From Empedobacter falsenii (GTDB lineage Bacteria; Bacteroidota; Bacteroidia; Flavobacteriales; Weeksellaceae): DNA of 64,000 bases. The position numbers and the translations under genes are program-made. The notes below the pieces were generated by a model. The model was not told the origin of the DNA, searched no databases, and was given only the letters and a program-made list of their open reading frames with translations. Positions 47,052 through 56,428 of this stretch are shown here, one piece after another (within the stretch, counting starts at the first letter, position 1; every line of letters starts with the position of its first letter). The stretch is from the NCBI RefSeq assembly GCF_019308355.1, contig NZ_JAAGKM010000002.1, forward strand, positions 1 to 64,000, read 5' to 3'.

Positions 47052-48037
47052 AATTGTGTTGGTATTGTTTTCAAAAATTTTGAGTCTAAATGATAATAAA
47101 TCAATCGATAATTGTAAGATAATTTTGTATCGATAAATGATTTTGCTTCAACTAATAATTCGGGAGAAATCATTTCAACTTTTATTGTAAAACCTTTGCT
47201 CACATAAAAATTTCGTACAAAAAAATCATCTTCCACTTCATAAAATCCATTTCTGATTTTCTTTACAGGTTTTCCTATCAAATCTTGCTCCGAAAAAGAA
47301 TTGATTAATTTTATTTTTCCTTGATGATTTGTCAAAATTGCCCACGAATAAATTGGCAAAGCAACATCTAATTTGATTGGATAATCGTTCAAGTTTTTTA
47401 AATAATCTTTTGCTATTTTCAAATCTAAAATCGAATTATTTTCAGATTGATCAGTTGGATTTTCGGTTGCATAACACATCAAAACCATTTTATCCAAAGG
47501 CGGAACTCCTTCTTTGTCTTTAAATTTGACTTGATGCAAACGCAAAGTTGCCGAAAGTTTTTTTCCCGAAATATGTTTCAATTCCGACAAAAACATAAAA
47601 TAATTCTCACGCGTAGATTTCGTCCAATCACAATCTATCTGAATTTCATTGAAACTTTTTAGATTTCCTCTTTCAGCCGTTTCACTCAAAAAATTATACA
47701 CATCTTTTGCTAAAATTTTGACTTGATCTTTTGATGTATTCAGAAAAGTTTGATTGGTAATAAAAACCGTCGGAATATAATTGACATTGAGCTTCGTTGC
47801 ATCAAAATTCTGAATAATTCCAACTGGAGAAATTTTATTCAACTTTTTATCCACATCAAAAAAACGAACATAAATATTTTCCACTTTTAGTGAATCAACC
47901 GCTTTTTTCTCTGTTTCATTCACCGAATAATTACTTCGCCAATAATAAAAATCAATTGGTGATTTTTTGGTTTCAGAAGTACATCCAACCAAACTAATTA
48001 TCGTAAACAGTGTTAAAAATCTAAATAAAAATTTCAT
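47048..48037 (-). CDS. lipoprotein, possible DUF3142-like TIM-barrel
   Basis: From the ATG at 48037 (329 aa) the protein has a lipoprotein signal with lipobox SLVGC (cysteine near 19). The body shows barrel-like strands: NIYVRFFDVD, EIQIDCDWTKSTRENYFMFLSEL, LSATLRLHQV, VLMCYAT and LDVALPIYSW. This order resembles DUF3142 and distantly GH18-type barrels, where the DXDXE acid would be replaced here by DCDWT. I hold this as a suggestion only. Its stop overlaps the start of the 853 aa gene (ATGA). A TTG at 48043 is the only longer start and lies inside the promoter. Confidence 0.7.
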   Translation of the reverse strand: MKFLFRFLTLFTIISLVGCTSETKKSPIDFYYWRSNYSVNETEKKAVDSLKVENIYVRFFDVDKKLNKISPVGIIQNFDATKLNVNYIPTVFITNQTFLNTSKDQVKILAKDVYNFLSETAERGNLKSFNEIQIDCDWTKSTRENYFMFLSELKHISGKKLSATLRLHQVKFKDKEGVPPLDKMVLMCYATENPTDQSENNSILDLKIAKDYLKNLNDYPIKLDVALPIYSWAILTNHQGKIKLINSFSEQDLIGKPVKKIRNGFYEVEDDFFVRNFYVSKGFTIKVEMISPELLVEAKSFIDTKLSYNYRLIYYHLDSKFLKTIPTQL

Positions 48038-48040
48038 ACT

Positions 48041-48070
48041 CAAATTTAACTCAAAATCTATAAATCACAA
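48041..48070 (-). promoter_or_regulatory. promoter with -7 box three bases from the ATG (predicted leaderless mRNA)
   Basis: TTG (48070-48068), 19 bases, TAAATTTG (48048-48041) on the minus strand fit the consensus. The box is separated from the lipoprotein ATG (48037) by only AGT, placing the predicted +1 at the A of the ATG. An alternative, imperfect box with one extra T (TAGATTTTG, 48060-48052) would give a UTR of about ten bases. Confidence 0.55.
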
Positions 48071-48137
48071 TCGATGAAAATAGTGAGATTTTATCAAATT
48101 AATTGTCGAAATTTATCCTCTATAATATTCTTAAAAA

Positions 48138-48497
48138 ATGAATGATAAAAATTTTCAGCGTGTAATCGAAATGTCTTTTGCAAGTGTTTATCCGCATTAC
48201 ATCACAAAAGCAGAAAAGAAAAACCGAACAAAAACGGAAGTTGATCAAATTATTTTTTGGTTAACAGGTTATACTGAAAAAGATTTGGAAGAAATTTTAA
48301 CGAAGAAAACTAACTTTCATGATTTTTTTGAAAATGCACCAAAGTTTAATCCAAATGCAACTAAAATAAAAGGTGTGATTTGCGGTTATCGTGTGGAAGA
48401 AATTGAAAATCCATTGATGCAAAAAATTCGATATTTAGACAAATTAATCGATGAATTAGCCAAAGGAAAAATAATGGAAAAAATTTTGAGAAGTTAA
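48138..48497 (+). CDS. DUF2200 family protein
   Basis: The 119 aa protein matches DUF2200 along its length: [40 protein letters not shown], then [49 protein letters not shown]. It is soluble and probably cytosolic. The family is small, widespread and of unknown function. It stands alone between divergent and convergent genes; the spacer before it (48071-48137) shows no clear promoter box. Confidence 0.88.
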   Translation: MNDKNFQRVIEMSFASVYPHYITKAEKKNRTKTEVDQIIFWLTGYTEKDLEEILTKKTNFHDFFENAPKFNPNATKIKGVICGYRVEEIENPLMQKIRYLDKLIDELAKGKIMEKILRS

Positions 48498-48502
48498 GCT
48501 AC

Positions 48503-49759
48503 TTATCTCCTCGAATTTCCAGTTCCATATCCCATCAACACATCGTATCGTTGTCCCCAAGGGCGATAGTAAAACAATGCTTGATATTGATTTTCGGTTT
48601 GCCAAAAACTTCCGCTCACATAACTTGGATCGATTTTGCCTGTTTTGGTATTTTTTACGACATATTGATAATTGTAATAACCTTGTTTCAATAATAATTC
48701 GGTTACCCAAAATCCTGCATCGTCTTTTTCTAATTTCGAATTTTCATCAATTTCCCAATTATTAAAAGCACCTACAACATACGGAACGTATAATCCATTT
48801 TGATCTTCGAAAGCATCTAAGGCAAAATAAACCCATGAATAATCTGCTTCAGAATTTGCTGCATATTCGTTTCCATAACGGTTATTTCGGATATAAAAAT
48901 TACCATTAATGTCTGGATAATCATCATAAGGTAAATTATATTTCGGAATATCTGCACGCAAAACAGTGTGATAAACACTATCTTTTCTGAATGTTTTTTC
49001 TGTTGTTAAACTCGGAACTTCTAAATTTTTGTTATCAAACCAATTGTATTCTGCACCACCGTCAAACAAAATATTAGTATCATTATATGTTAATTGATTT
49101 GGACGAGAAAAAGATGGTCGATTGACAAAATAACCTTCGTTCCAATTGTTATTTTTCATCAAAAATAATCTTGCACCATCAGGAACTTCAGTTAAATTTT
49201 GTGTTCCACTCGAAACTTGAACTTGCAAACGCTGATTCAATTCTTTTACGGTTGGATTATTGTAACGAGAAACCATCACTCCAACATCCGCAATTGGTTG
49301 ATAAACGGCAAAACGTTTCGTGAAAATTGGGTTTGAATCATTTTCTAAATACACTTTTAACACATAATTTCCAGGTAATTTTACATTCATTTGATCATTC
49401 GGAAATTGAATTTGATAATTGGTATATTTTTGATACGTATTGAATGAATTCTTATATGTTCGCGCATAATCAGCATTAACACCATTTAAAAATTCGGTTT
49501 GAAAAATATTCGATTCTGACCAATCTGCATTTCTGTGTTCAATAGAATATTGATAACGCTTATAACCTGCACTGATATCATCAAAAAGAAAAATTAATCT
49601 TTCGCTAGAACCTAACTTGATAACGGGTGTATTATCGTTTGTTTGCGGATTAAAAACTTGAACCGTCTTGATATTCTTTGGAGGAATTACATCTTGAAAT
49701 TGCCCAAAAAGAATTGAAGTCAATAGACAAAGTATAATCGAATAGAATTTCATTTTCAT
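48503..49759 (-). CDS. type IX secretion system plug protein (DUF5103)
   Basis: The 418 aa exported protein (signal about 1-19, cleaved LFG-Q) has the DUF5103 N-terminal fold (IKTVQVFNPQTNDNTPVIKLGSSERLIFLFDDI, then YQYSIEHRNADWSES) and a C-terminal immunoglobulin-like part (GAFNNWEIDENSKLEKDDAGFWVTELLLKQGYYNYQYVVK). In Flavobacterium the Plug protein of this family closes the SprA pore of the type IX secretion system when no cargo passes. Its presence indicates that the host has a T9SS. No other T9SS gene is in the window. The next ATG, two codons in (49753), is equally possible. Confidence 0.85.
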   Translation of the reverse strand: MKMKFYSIILCLLTSILFGQFQDVIPPKNIKTVQVFNPQTNDNTPVIKLGSSERLIFLFDDISAGYKRYQYSIEHRNADWSESNIFQTEFLNGVNADYARTYKNSFNTYQKYTNYQIQFPNDQMNVKLPGNYVLKVYLENDSNPIFTKRFAVYQPIADVGVMVSRYNNPTVKELNQRLQVQVSSGTQNLTEVPDGARLFLMKNNNWNEGYFVNRPSFSRPNQLTYNDTNILFDGGAEYNWFDNKNLEVPSLTTEKTFRKDSVYHTVLRADIPKYNLPYDDYPDINGNFYIRNNRYGNEYAANSEADYSWVYFALDAFEDQNGLYVPYVVGAFNNWEIDENSKLEKDDAGFWVTELLLKQGYYNYQYVVKNTKTGKIDPSYVSGSFWQTENQYQALFYYRPWGQRYDVLMGYGTGNSRR

Positions 49760-49788
49760 TATAATTTTGATTGTTAAAAATACAAAAA

Positions 49789-49821
49789 AAGCGCATGCCT
49801 TTTTGAAAAAGACATACGCTT
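49789..49821 (-). terminator. terminator of the E1 gene
   Basis: A 16-base inverted repeat (49789-49804 with 49806-49821; ends AAGCG/CGCTT) has two mispairs that both become G-U in the minus transcript, and TTTTTTT follows. It lies 22 bases after the E1 stop. Confidence 0.8.
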
Positions 49822-49843
49822 ATATAACTCTAAAATTTATTTT

Positions 49844-52258
49844 TTAGTACAAAGCAGGAAACTCGTTTGGTTTCGCTTCGCGCATCAATTCATAAACTTG
49901 TTCTGTAATATCATCAACAGAAGGTTTTGAAAAATAATCTCCATCAGTCGCATACGCAGGACGGTGAGCTTTCGCTGTAATCGTCAATGGTGCGCTATCT
50001 AATGTAAAATATCCACCTTGTTTCTCGATAATTTCTTGTAACAAGAATGCACTTGCTCCACCTGGAACATCTTCGTCAACAATAACTAAACGATTCGTTT
50101 TGTTCAAACTTTTTGCAACATCTGCATTGATATCGAAAGGCAATAAAGATTGTGCATCAATTACTTCAACAGAAATACCTAGTTGCTCCAATTCTTTCGC
50201 AGCATCCATCACAATTCTCCAAGTAGAACCGTAAGTTAACAACGTTACATCTTTTCCTTCTTTTGTAATTTCTACTTCACCTATTGGCGTTGTAAATTCT
50301 CCAATATTAGTTGGTGCAGGTTCTTTCAAACGATAACCATTCAAACTTTCTACAACAATTGCAGGCTCATCTGCTTGCATCAATGTATTGTAAAAACCTG
50401 CGGCTTTTGTTAAATCACGTGGAACTAAAACATTCACGCCACGAACCAAATTCAAAATTCCTCCCATTGGCGAACCTGAATGCCAAACACCTTCTAAACG
50501 GTGACCACGCGTTCTGATAATCACAGGCGCTTTTTGACCTCCATTCGAACGATAAAGCACAGTTGCCAAATCATCAGAAATTCCTTGTAAACAATAAAGT
50601 ATATAATCTAAATATTGAATTTCTGCAATTGGACGTAAACCACGCATCGCTAATCCAATTCCTTGACCAAGAATTGTTGCTTCGCGAATACCTGTATCCG
50701 AAATACGATCGATACCATATTTTGCTTGAAGACCTTCTAAACCTTGGTTTACATCACCAATATTTCCAGCATCTTCACCAAAAACTAATGCCTTTGGATA
50801 TTTTTCGAAAATTTTATCAAAGTTATCACGAACAATTACACGACCATCTTCTAACGCTGGATTTTCTCCAAACTCAGGTTTTACTTGTGGTACTTGAGTT
50901 GCCGTTCCTGAAACTAATTTAGTCGAATAGATTTCTTCTTCGCGCTTCATTTTGGCATCTAACCAAGAAATTAATTCAGCTTTTGTAACTAAATTTTCTG
51001 AACGTATTAAACGAATTACTTTACGAACAGCTCCATAAACATCACGTTTGAAAGGACTTTTCTTTGATTTTAGATTACTAATTTCAATGTTGATAAAAGC
51101 ACCGTTTGCACTTTCTGAAGCAATTTTCGTTAATAATTCTAACGCTTCATTTTTCAAATCCAAAATTGGATTCAAATAATCGTCCCAACATTGTTTTTGA
51201 GAAGCTTTTACTTCAGCTTTTACTTCAGCTTCTAATTGATCCAACTCTTCCGCAGAAATAATTGCTTCTGAATGATCTGCAAATGCTAAAATATATTCAC
51301 GGAATTTTGAGATTCCATCAAATTCTTTTTCCCATGTCAAACGCTCCTCTGATTTATAACGCTCGTGCGAACCAGAAGTCGAGTGACCTTGCGGTTGCGT
51401 ACATTCTTGCACGTGTACAATACACGGAATGTGATGCTCACGCGCAAATCTTTCTGCACGTGTATACGCTTCAATCAAAGCAGGATAATCCCACGCTTTT
51501 ACAGTAATAATTTCGTAACCTCTTTCCTCTTCCGTTCTTCCGAAACCTGATAATAATTCAGAAAGATTCGATTTTGTGCGTTGAAATTTAGCTGGTACAG
51601 AAATTCCGTAACCATCGTCCCAAATAGAAACAACCATTGGCACTTGCAAAACTCCACCTGCATTTATCGTTTCCCAAAAATGACCTTCAGAAGTACTTGC
51701 GTCACCAATTGTTCCGAAAGCAATTTCATTTCCGTTTACAGAAAATTGTTGATCTTCGTCTGATTGAGGAACATTTCTAAAATATTTTGAAGCTTGTGCT
51801 AAGCCTAATAAACGTGGCATTTGACCAGCTGTTGGCGAAATATCAGCACTCGAATTTTTTTGTTCTGTTAATTTTTTCCAAGAACCATCTTCATTTAAAG
51901 AACGTGTTCCGAAATGAGATGTCATTTGACGACCTCCTGATGAAGGTTCTTTCTCTAAATCTGTTAAAGCGTATAATTGTGCAAAAAATTGTTCAACTGT
52001 TAATTGACCAATTGCGAACATAAATGTTTGATCGCGATAGTATCCAGAACGGAAATCTCCATTTTTGAATACTTTTGCCATTGCAATTTGTGGTAATTCT
52101 TTTCCATCACCAAAAATCCCAAATTTTGCTTTCCCAGTAAGTACTTCTCTTCTTCCTAAAAGACTTGCTTCACGAGACATAAAAGCCGTCTTGTAATCAT
52201 TAATGATTTGACTTTTAAACTCTTCGAAAGTAATTTTATTTACCTCTTTTGTTTCCAT
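49844..52258 (-). CDS. fused alpha/beta 2-oxoacid dehydrogenase E1 (branched-chain type)
   Basis: This 804 aa protein joins the E1 alpha and beta chains that decarboxylate 2-oxoacids with thiamine diphosphate. The alpha half carries the TPP motif GDASTSEGHFWE...DGYGIS (about 185-220), and GSHERYKSEERL. The beta half starts near residue 455 (GRVIVRDNFDKIFEKYPKALVFGEDAGNIGDV), with ATILGQGIGLAMRGLRPIAEIQYLDYI. Fused E1 of this type in Bacteroidota is annotated as 2-oxoisovalerate or alpha-ketoacid dehydrogenase. The start at 52258 is preferred over 52276 or 52351, because the promoter box lies at 52279-52286. The E2 at 21.7 kb is a likely partner. Confidence 0.9.
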   Translation of the reverse strand: METKEVNKITFEEFKSQIINDYKTAFMSREASLLGRREVLTGKAKFGIFGDGKELPQIAMAKVFKNGDFRSGYYRDQTFMFAIGQLTVEQFFAQLYALTDLEKEPSSGGRQMTSHFGTRSLNEDGSWKKLTEQKNSSADISPTAGQMPRLLGLAQASKYFRNVPQSDEDQQFSVNGNEIAFGTIGDASTSEGHFWETINAGGVLQVPMVVSIWDDGYGISVPAKFQRTKSNLSELLSGFGRTEEERGYEIITVKAWDYPALIEAYTRAERFAREHHIPCIVHVQECTQPQGHSTSGSHERYKSEERLTWEKEFDGISKFREYILAFADHSEAIISAEELDQLEAEVKAEVKASQKQCWDDYLNPILDLKNEALELLTKIASESANGAFINIEISNLKSKKSPFKRDVYGAVRKVIRLIRSENLVTKAELISWLDAKMKREEEIYSTKLVSGTATQVPQVKPEFGENPALEDGRVIVRDNFDKIFEKYPKALVFGEDAGNIGDVNQGLEGLQAKYGIDRISDTGIREATILGQGIGLAMRGLRPIAEIQYLDYILYCLQGISDDLATVLYRSNGGQKAPVIIRTRGHRLEGVWHSGSPMGGILNLVRGVNVLVPRDLTKAAGFYNTLMQADEPAIVVESLNGYRLKEPAPTNIGEFTTPIGEVEITKEGKDVTLLTYGSTWRIVMDAAKELEQLGISVEVIDAQSLLPFDINADVAKSLNKTNRLVIVDEDVPGGASAFLLQEIIEKQGGYFTLDSAPLTITAKAHRPAYATDGDYFSKPSVDDITEQVYELMREAKPNEFPALY

Positions 52259-52278
52259 TTCTTTTGTTTGTTGCATCA

Positions 52279-52286
52279 CAAATTTA
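52279..52286 (-). promoter_or_regulatory. -7 element of the E1 gene
   Basis: TAAATTTG on the minus strand (perfect -7 match) predicts a start near 52275 and a 17-base UTR to the ATG at 52258. This excludes the longer in-frame starts. The -33 element is weak. Confidence 0.5.
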
Positions 52287-52315
52287 ACAAAAGATTTGTA
52301 ACTTACACCATACAA

Positions 52316-52345
52316 TTTGCGTCTAACGAATAGATTATAGAATTG
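52316..52345 (+). promoter_or_regulatory. promoter of the M16 protease gene
   Basis: TTTG (52316-52319), 18 bases, TAGAATTG (52338-52345) fit the consensus with one mismatch. The predicted start near 52349 leaves 30 bases to the ATG at 52379 and argues against an upstream TTG at 52343. Confidence 0.5.
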
Positions 52346-52378
52346 TATCATCCAATTAATAACTATAAAAATAAATAC

Positions 52379-55120
52379 ATGAAAAAAACTTTACTGAGTA
52401 TATGTCTGGTTTTTGCCTTTGCAAATTCACCATACTTAATGGCTCAAACGAAATCTGGAAACGCAACTTTTGTGACGCAAGTAGAAGGAATTAAGGAATA
52501 CAAACTACCAAATGGATTACAAGTTTTATTAGTCTCTGATCAATCGCAAAGTAATGTTGTAGTAAATATTGTTTACAATGTTGGTTCTAAACACGAAGGT
52601 TACGGTGAAAAAGGAATGGCGCATTTGTTAGAACATATGTTGTTTAAATCAACAAAAAACTTAGGTGATATCAAGAAAATGTTATCTGACAAAGGTGGAC
52701 GTGCAAATGGAACGACATATTATGATCGTACAAATTATTACGAAGTTTTCCCATCAAGCGACGAAAATTTACGTTGGAGTTTGGAAATGGAAGCTGATCG
52801 TATGATTAATGCAACCATTAAACAAGAAGATTTGGACAAAGAATTTTCGGTTGTACGTAATGAATTTGAAATTGGTGAAAATGATCCGTCAAGTGTTTTA
52901 ATGGAACGCGTTATTTCTGCTGGCTATTTATGGCACAATTACGGAAAATCTACAATTGGATCTAAAGAAGATATTGAGCGTGTAAAAACACCACAGTTGC
53001 GCAAATTCTACGAAAAATATTATCAACCAGATAATGCAACCTTAATTATTGCTGGAAAATTTGACGAGAAAAAAACGATGGAATATGTGAATCAGTATTT
53101 TGCTTCGATTCCAAAACCAACTCGTGTTTTAGACGAAATTTTAACAGTTGAGCCAGCGCAAGATGGTGAAAAATTTGTTGAAGTAAAACGTGCAGGAGAT
53201 TCCCAATCTGTTGGTGTAATGTATCACGTTGCAGCATATAGCGATAAAGATTATGCAGCAATTGATGTTTTAAATAATATTTTAACTTCAGATCCTTCGG
53301 GATATTTGTACAAATCTTTAGTTGACACACACAAAATTGCTTCAATTTGGGCGTATAGTCCAGAAGTTCGTGATGCAAGTTTCTTCTATATCGGAACTGA
53401 AATTCCAAAAGAGAAAAACATCGAACAAACGAAAAATGATATTCGTGCAGAATTAGACAAAGTTGCTACAATTAATTATACTGATCAAGATGTACAACGT
53501 GCGAAAGCAAGTATTGTGAAAAACATCGAAAATCAAAAAAATAATACGATTAATTATGCCATTGGTTTAACAGAAATTGTTGGTGCGGGTGATTATCGTT
53601 TAGGTTTCTTATACCGCGATAATATCGAAAAAGTAACCAAAGAAGATGTAAAACGTGTAGCTGAAAAATATTTTAAAGCGAATAATAGAACAGTTGGAAC
53701 TTTTATTCCGACAAAAGATGAAATTCGTGTAAAACCAGCTGAATTAACGAATAAACAGATTACAGAATTAGTTTCGAATTACAAAGGTCGTGCAGTTGAG
53801 AAAGAAGCAAAACCATTTGAAGCTTCAATCAAAAACTTAAAAGCTCATTATGCAGAAGGAAAATTGAACAATGGTCTAAAATATGGAATCATCGACAAAG
53901 AAATTAAAGGTGAAAAAGTAATTCTTTCATTTAATTTACCTGTTTCGAATGAAAAAGATTTGGCAAACAAAGGAATGATCGGTCAATTAACGGCTGAATT
54001 GTTAATGTCTGGAACGAAGAATTTAACAAAAGAACAAATCAAAGATCAATTAGATGCTTTAAAATCTTCGGTTGGATTTAGATTTGGAGGACAAAATTTA
54101 TCTGTAACAATTAATACGTACAAAAATTCATTAGACAAAACAATGGATATCGTGCGTCAAATCATTACAGAACCAACTTTTCCTGAAGCTGAATTAGCAA
54201 AATCTGTAAATGAATACACAACATATTTAGATGCAAATACAAACGATCCGCAAGCATTAGCCTTCAACGAAATTAGTCGTTTAACATCTAATTATCCTAA
54301 ATCTTCTATTTTTTATACAGCTTCTTTTGCTGAAACAAAAGATGATTTAAAGAAAATCAAACAAGCTGATTTAGTTGATTTTTATAAAAATATTTTAGGT
54401 GCACAAAATGGTGTTGTTTCTATTATTGGAACAAATGACAAAGCGAAAGTTGAAAAATTATTAAACGATACTTTTGGTAAATGGAATAGCAAATCGAAGT
54501 ACGAAAAAGCGTATCCAACTTTTACAGCAACGAAAAAAGAGGATAAACTTTATAACATTCCAGACAAAGAAAATGCTGCTGCAGTTGGATCAATTAACTT
54601 CAAAATGAATCGTGAAAGTGCTGATTACGCCGCAATGGTTATGGCAAATGAAATGATTGGAAGTGGAGGATTTTTATCTGCTCGTATTCCAATGCGATTA
54701 AGAGAAAAAGAAGGAATCAGCTATGGTGCAGGTTCATATGTTTCGATTCCAAACGATCCTAAAAACGATGTAGCTTCTTGGGGATATTATGCATTTTTAA
54801 ACCCTACAAAACGTGAAGCAGTTGAAAAAGCATTGAAAGAAGAAGTTGCAAAAGCATTGAAAGATGGTTTCACAGCGGACGAATTGAAAACAAATATTGT
54901 AAGTTGGAAAAACGGTCGTACAACTTCTTTGGGAACTGACGGAACTTTGTTAGGCTTATCGAATGGTTATTTATTGAATGGAATTACGTTTGATGAATTT
55001 GATAATTTAGAGAAAAAAGTAGATGCTCTTAATGTAAACCAAGTAAACGAGGTTTTCAAAAAGTACATTTCTTTAGATAAATTAACTTCTGTTTACACAG
55101 GAACTTTTGATAAAAAGTAA
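52379..55120 (+). CDS. two-domain M16 family zinc metalloprotease
   Basis: The 913 aa protein is an insulinase-type (M16) protease with a signal peptide (1-22, cleaved LMA-Q). The first domain has the inverted zinc motif HLLEH (H82, E85, H86) with its downstream glutamate. The second half (about 490-913) is a second M16 pair starting at YAEGKLNNGLKYGIIDKEIKGEKVILSF and lacks HXXEH, so it is the non-catalytic half of the clamshell. Such proteases degrade small peptides in the periplasm. The gene is monocistronic. Confidence 0.92.
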   Translation: MKKTLLSICLVFAFANSPYLMAQTKSGNATFVTQVEGIKEYKLPNGLQVLLVSDQSQSNVVVNIVYNVGSKHEGYGEKGMAHLLEHMLFKSTKNLGDIKKMLSDKGGRANGTTYYDRTNYYEVFPSSDENLRWSLEMEADRMINATIKQEDLDKEFSVVRNEFEIGENDPSSVLMERVISAGYLWHNYGKSTIGSKEDIERVKTPQLRKFYEKYYQPDNATLIIAGKFDEKKTMEYVNQYFASIPKPTRVLDEILTVEPAQDGEKFVEVKRAGDSQSVGVMYHVAAYSDKDYAAIDVLNNILTSDPSGYLYKSLVDTHKIASIWAYSPEVRDASFFYIGTEIPKEKNIEQTKNDIRAELDKVATINYTDQDVQRAKASIVKNIENQKNNTINYAIGLTEIVGAGDYRLGFLYRDNIEKVTKEDVKRVAEKYFKANNRTVGTFIPTKDEIRVKPAELTNKQITELVSNYKGRAVEKEAKPFEASIKNLKAHYAEGKLNNGLKYGIIDKEIKGEKVILSFNLPVSNEKDLANKGMIGQLTAELLMSGTKNLTKEQIKDQLDALKSSVGFRFGGQNLSVTINTYKNSLDKTMDIVRQIITEPTFPEAELAKSVNEYTTYLDANTNDPQALAFNEISRLTSNYPKSSIFYTASFAETKDDLKKIKQADLVDFYKNILGAQNGVVSIIGTNDKAKVEKLLNDTFGKWNSKSKYEKAYPTFTATKKEDKLYNIPDKENAAAVGSINFKMNRESADYAAMVMANEMIGSGGFLSARIPMRLREKEGISYGAGSYVSIPNDPKNDVASWGYYAFLNPTKREAVEKALKEEVAKALKDGFTADELKTNIVSWKNGRTTSLGTDGTLLGLSNGYLLNGITFDEFDNLEKKVDALNVNQVNEVFKKYISLDKLTSVYTGTFDKK

Positions 55121-55140
55121 ATACAATTCATATTAATTAA

Positions 55141-55173
55141 AAAAAAGCTTCAGAATAATCTGAAGCTTTTTTT
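55141..55173 (+). terminator. terminator after the M16 protease gene
   Basis: A perfect stem, AAAAAAGCTTCAGA (55141-55154) with TCTGAAGCTTTTTT (from 55159), has loop ATAA and a T run. Confidence 0.9.
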
Positions 55174-55338
55174 ATGATTTATTTAGAATAAGAATCTGCA
55201 TAATTATTCATTTTCGGTCTAAAATGTGAAAAAATTTGTTAAAAAATCCTCATTTTAACATCATACTAAGTTTTTGGCATCATAATTTCTTAACACTAAA
55301 AACAATAAAAAAACAATTAACCTTAAATAATAGTTCAT

Positions 55339-56355
55339 ATGCAAGGATTAGAAGAAAACAATTAACCAACAAACAAAGGAAAAAATGGTTTAGTAGTTCC
55401 TTTGGCATTAGTCGGAATATTATTAGCAGGAAGTGTAGGATATAATATTTATCAAGCAAATCAGATCGGAAATCTTGAAAAAAATGAATCTTTAAATTCT
55501 CAAATCCTTAAAAACGAAACAGGTCAAAAGGATCAAATTCGTAAACAATATGATTCGATTTTAAACGACTATACACAATATAAAGCACGCATCGAAGATC
55601 GTAACAATTTATTGAGCGATAAAGAAAATATGATTCAGTTAAAGAATCAAGATATTCAAGAAATTTTAGATAAAGACAATCCAACTGCAGAGGAAATGAA
55701 TCGTGCTCGTAAAATGATTAACGATTTAGAAGGAAGTGTAAAAAATTACAAATCTGAAGTTGCTCGTTTACAAAAAGAAAATGCAATTCTTGTACGTAGC
55801 GTTGACGAATTAAATAATAAAAATTCTGCTTTAACAACAGACAACAACAATTTAAGAGAAAACAATAAAGAGTTAACATATAACTACGAAACAGAAAAAA
55901 GTGTTCGTCAAAAAGACAATGCAATTTCGAAAGGAAAGATCAATGAATTAAGTTCAACTTTATCTGTTTCTAATCAACAAATCAAAGGAATTCGTGTAAG
56001 AAATAGCGGAAAAGAAGTTGAAAAAACACGTGCAAAACGTATTGATAAAATTCGTGTTTCTTTTGATGTAGATCGTAATTCGAGAACAGAATCTGGAGAC
56101 AAAAAATTATATGTTGCTATCTATAATCCTGACGGAACATTAGGAAGATATGGAAATGCGCAAGGCGGACAAATTGAATTGAGATCTGGAGATACAGTTA
56201 ATTTCTCTGATGCAATCAACTTTAATTACACAAACGGACAAACAAAAAATATTACGTTTGATTGGGAAAACGAGGAATTCCAAAAAGGAGTTTACACGTT
56301 CAATGTTTACGAAAATGGATTTAAGATTAGTCAAGCAAAAATAACCCTAAACTAA
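55339..56355 (+). pseudogene. membrane-anchored coiled-coil protein with in-frame stop at codon 9
   Basis: ATG 55339 opens MQGLEENN, then TAA (55363-55365), and the same frame continues without interruption as PTNKGKNGLVVPLALVGILLAGSVGYNIY and on to 56355. The stop is thus a nonsense codon inside one reading frame, probably AAA or CAA changed to TAA. Without it the protein would be 338 codons: a short N-terminus, one membrane helix (about 18-38), a long coiled coil (about 45-210, KNQDIQEILDKDNPTAEEMNRARKMINDLEG) and a small beta domain (about 235-338, IRVSFDVDRNSRTESGDKKLYVAIYNPDG). The only later start with an accepted codon is TTG 55402, inside the helix. The 165 bases before the ATG carry no clear promoter. 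Family unknown. Confidence 0.65.
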
Positions 56356-56378
56356 TTATTGACACAAGACTAACCAAG

Positions 56379-56407
56379 AAAGCTCAGCAATTGCTGAGCT
56401 TTTTTTG
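56379..56407 (+). terminator. terminator after the coiled-coil gene
   Basis: A perfect 12-bp palindrome (AAAGCTCAGCAA/TTGCTGAGCTTT, 56379-56402) followed by T residues lies between convergent genes and may act in both directions. Confidence 0.88.
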
Positions 56408-56428
56408 ATTTAATATATCTTTTAAATA

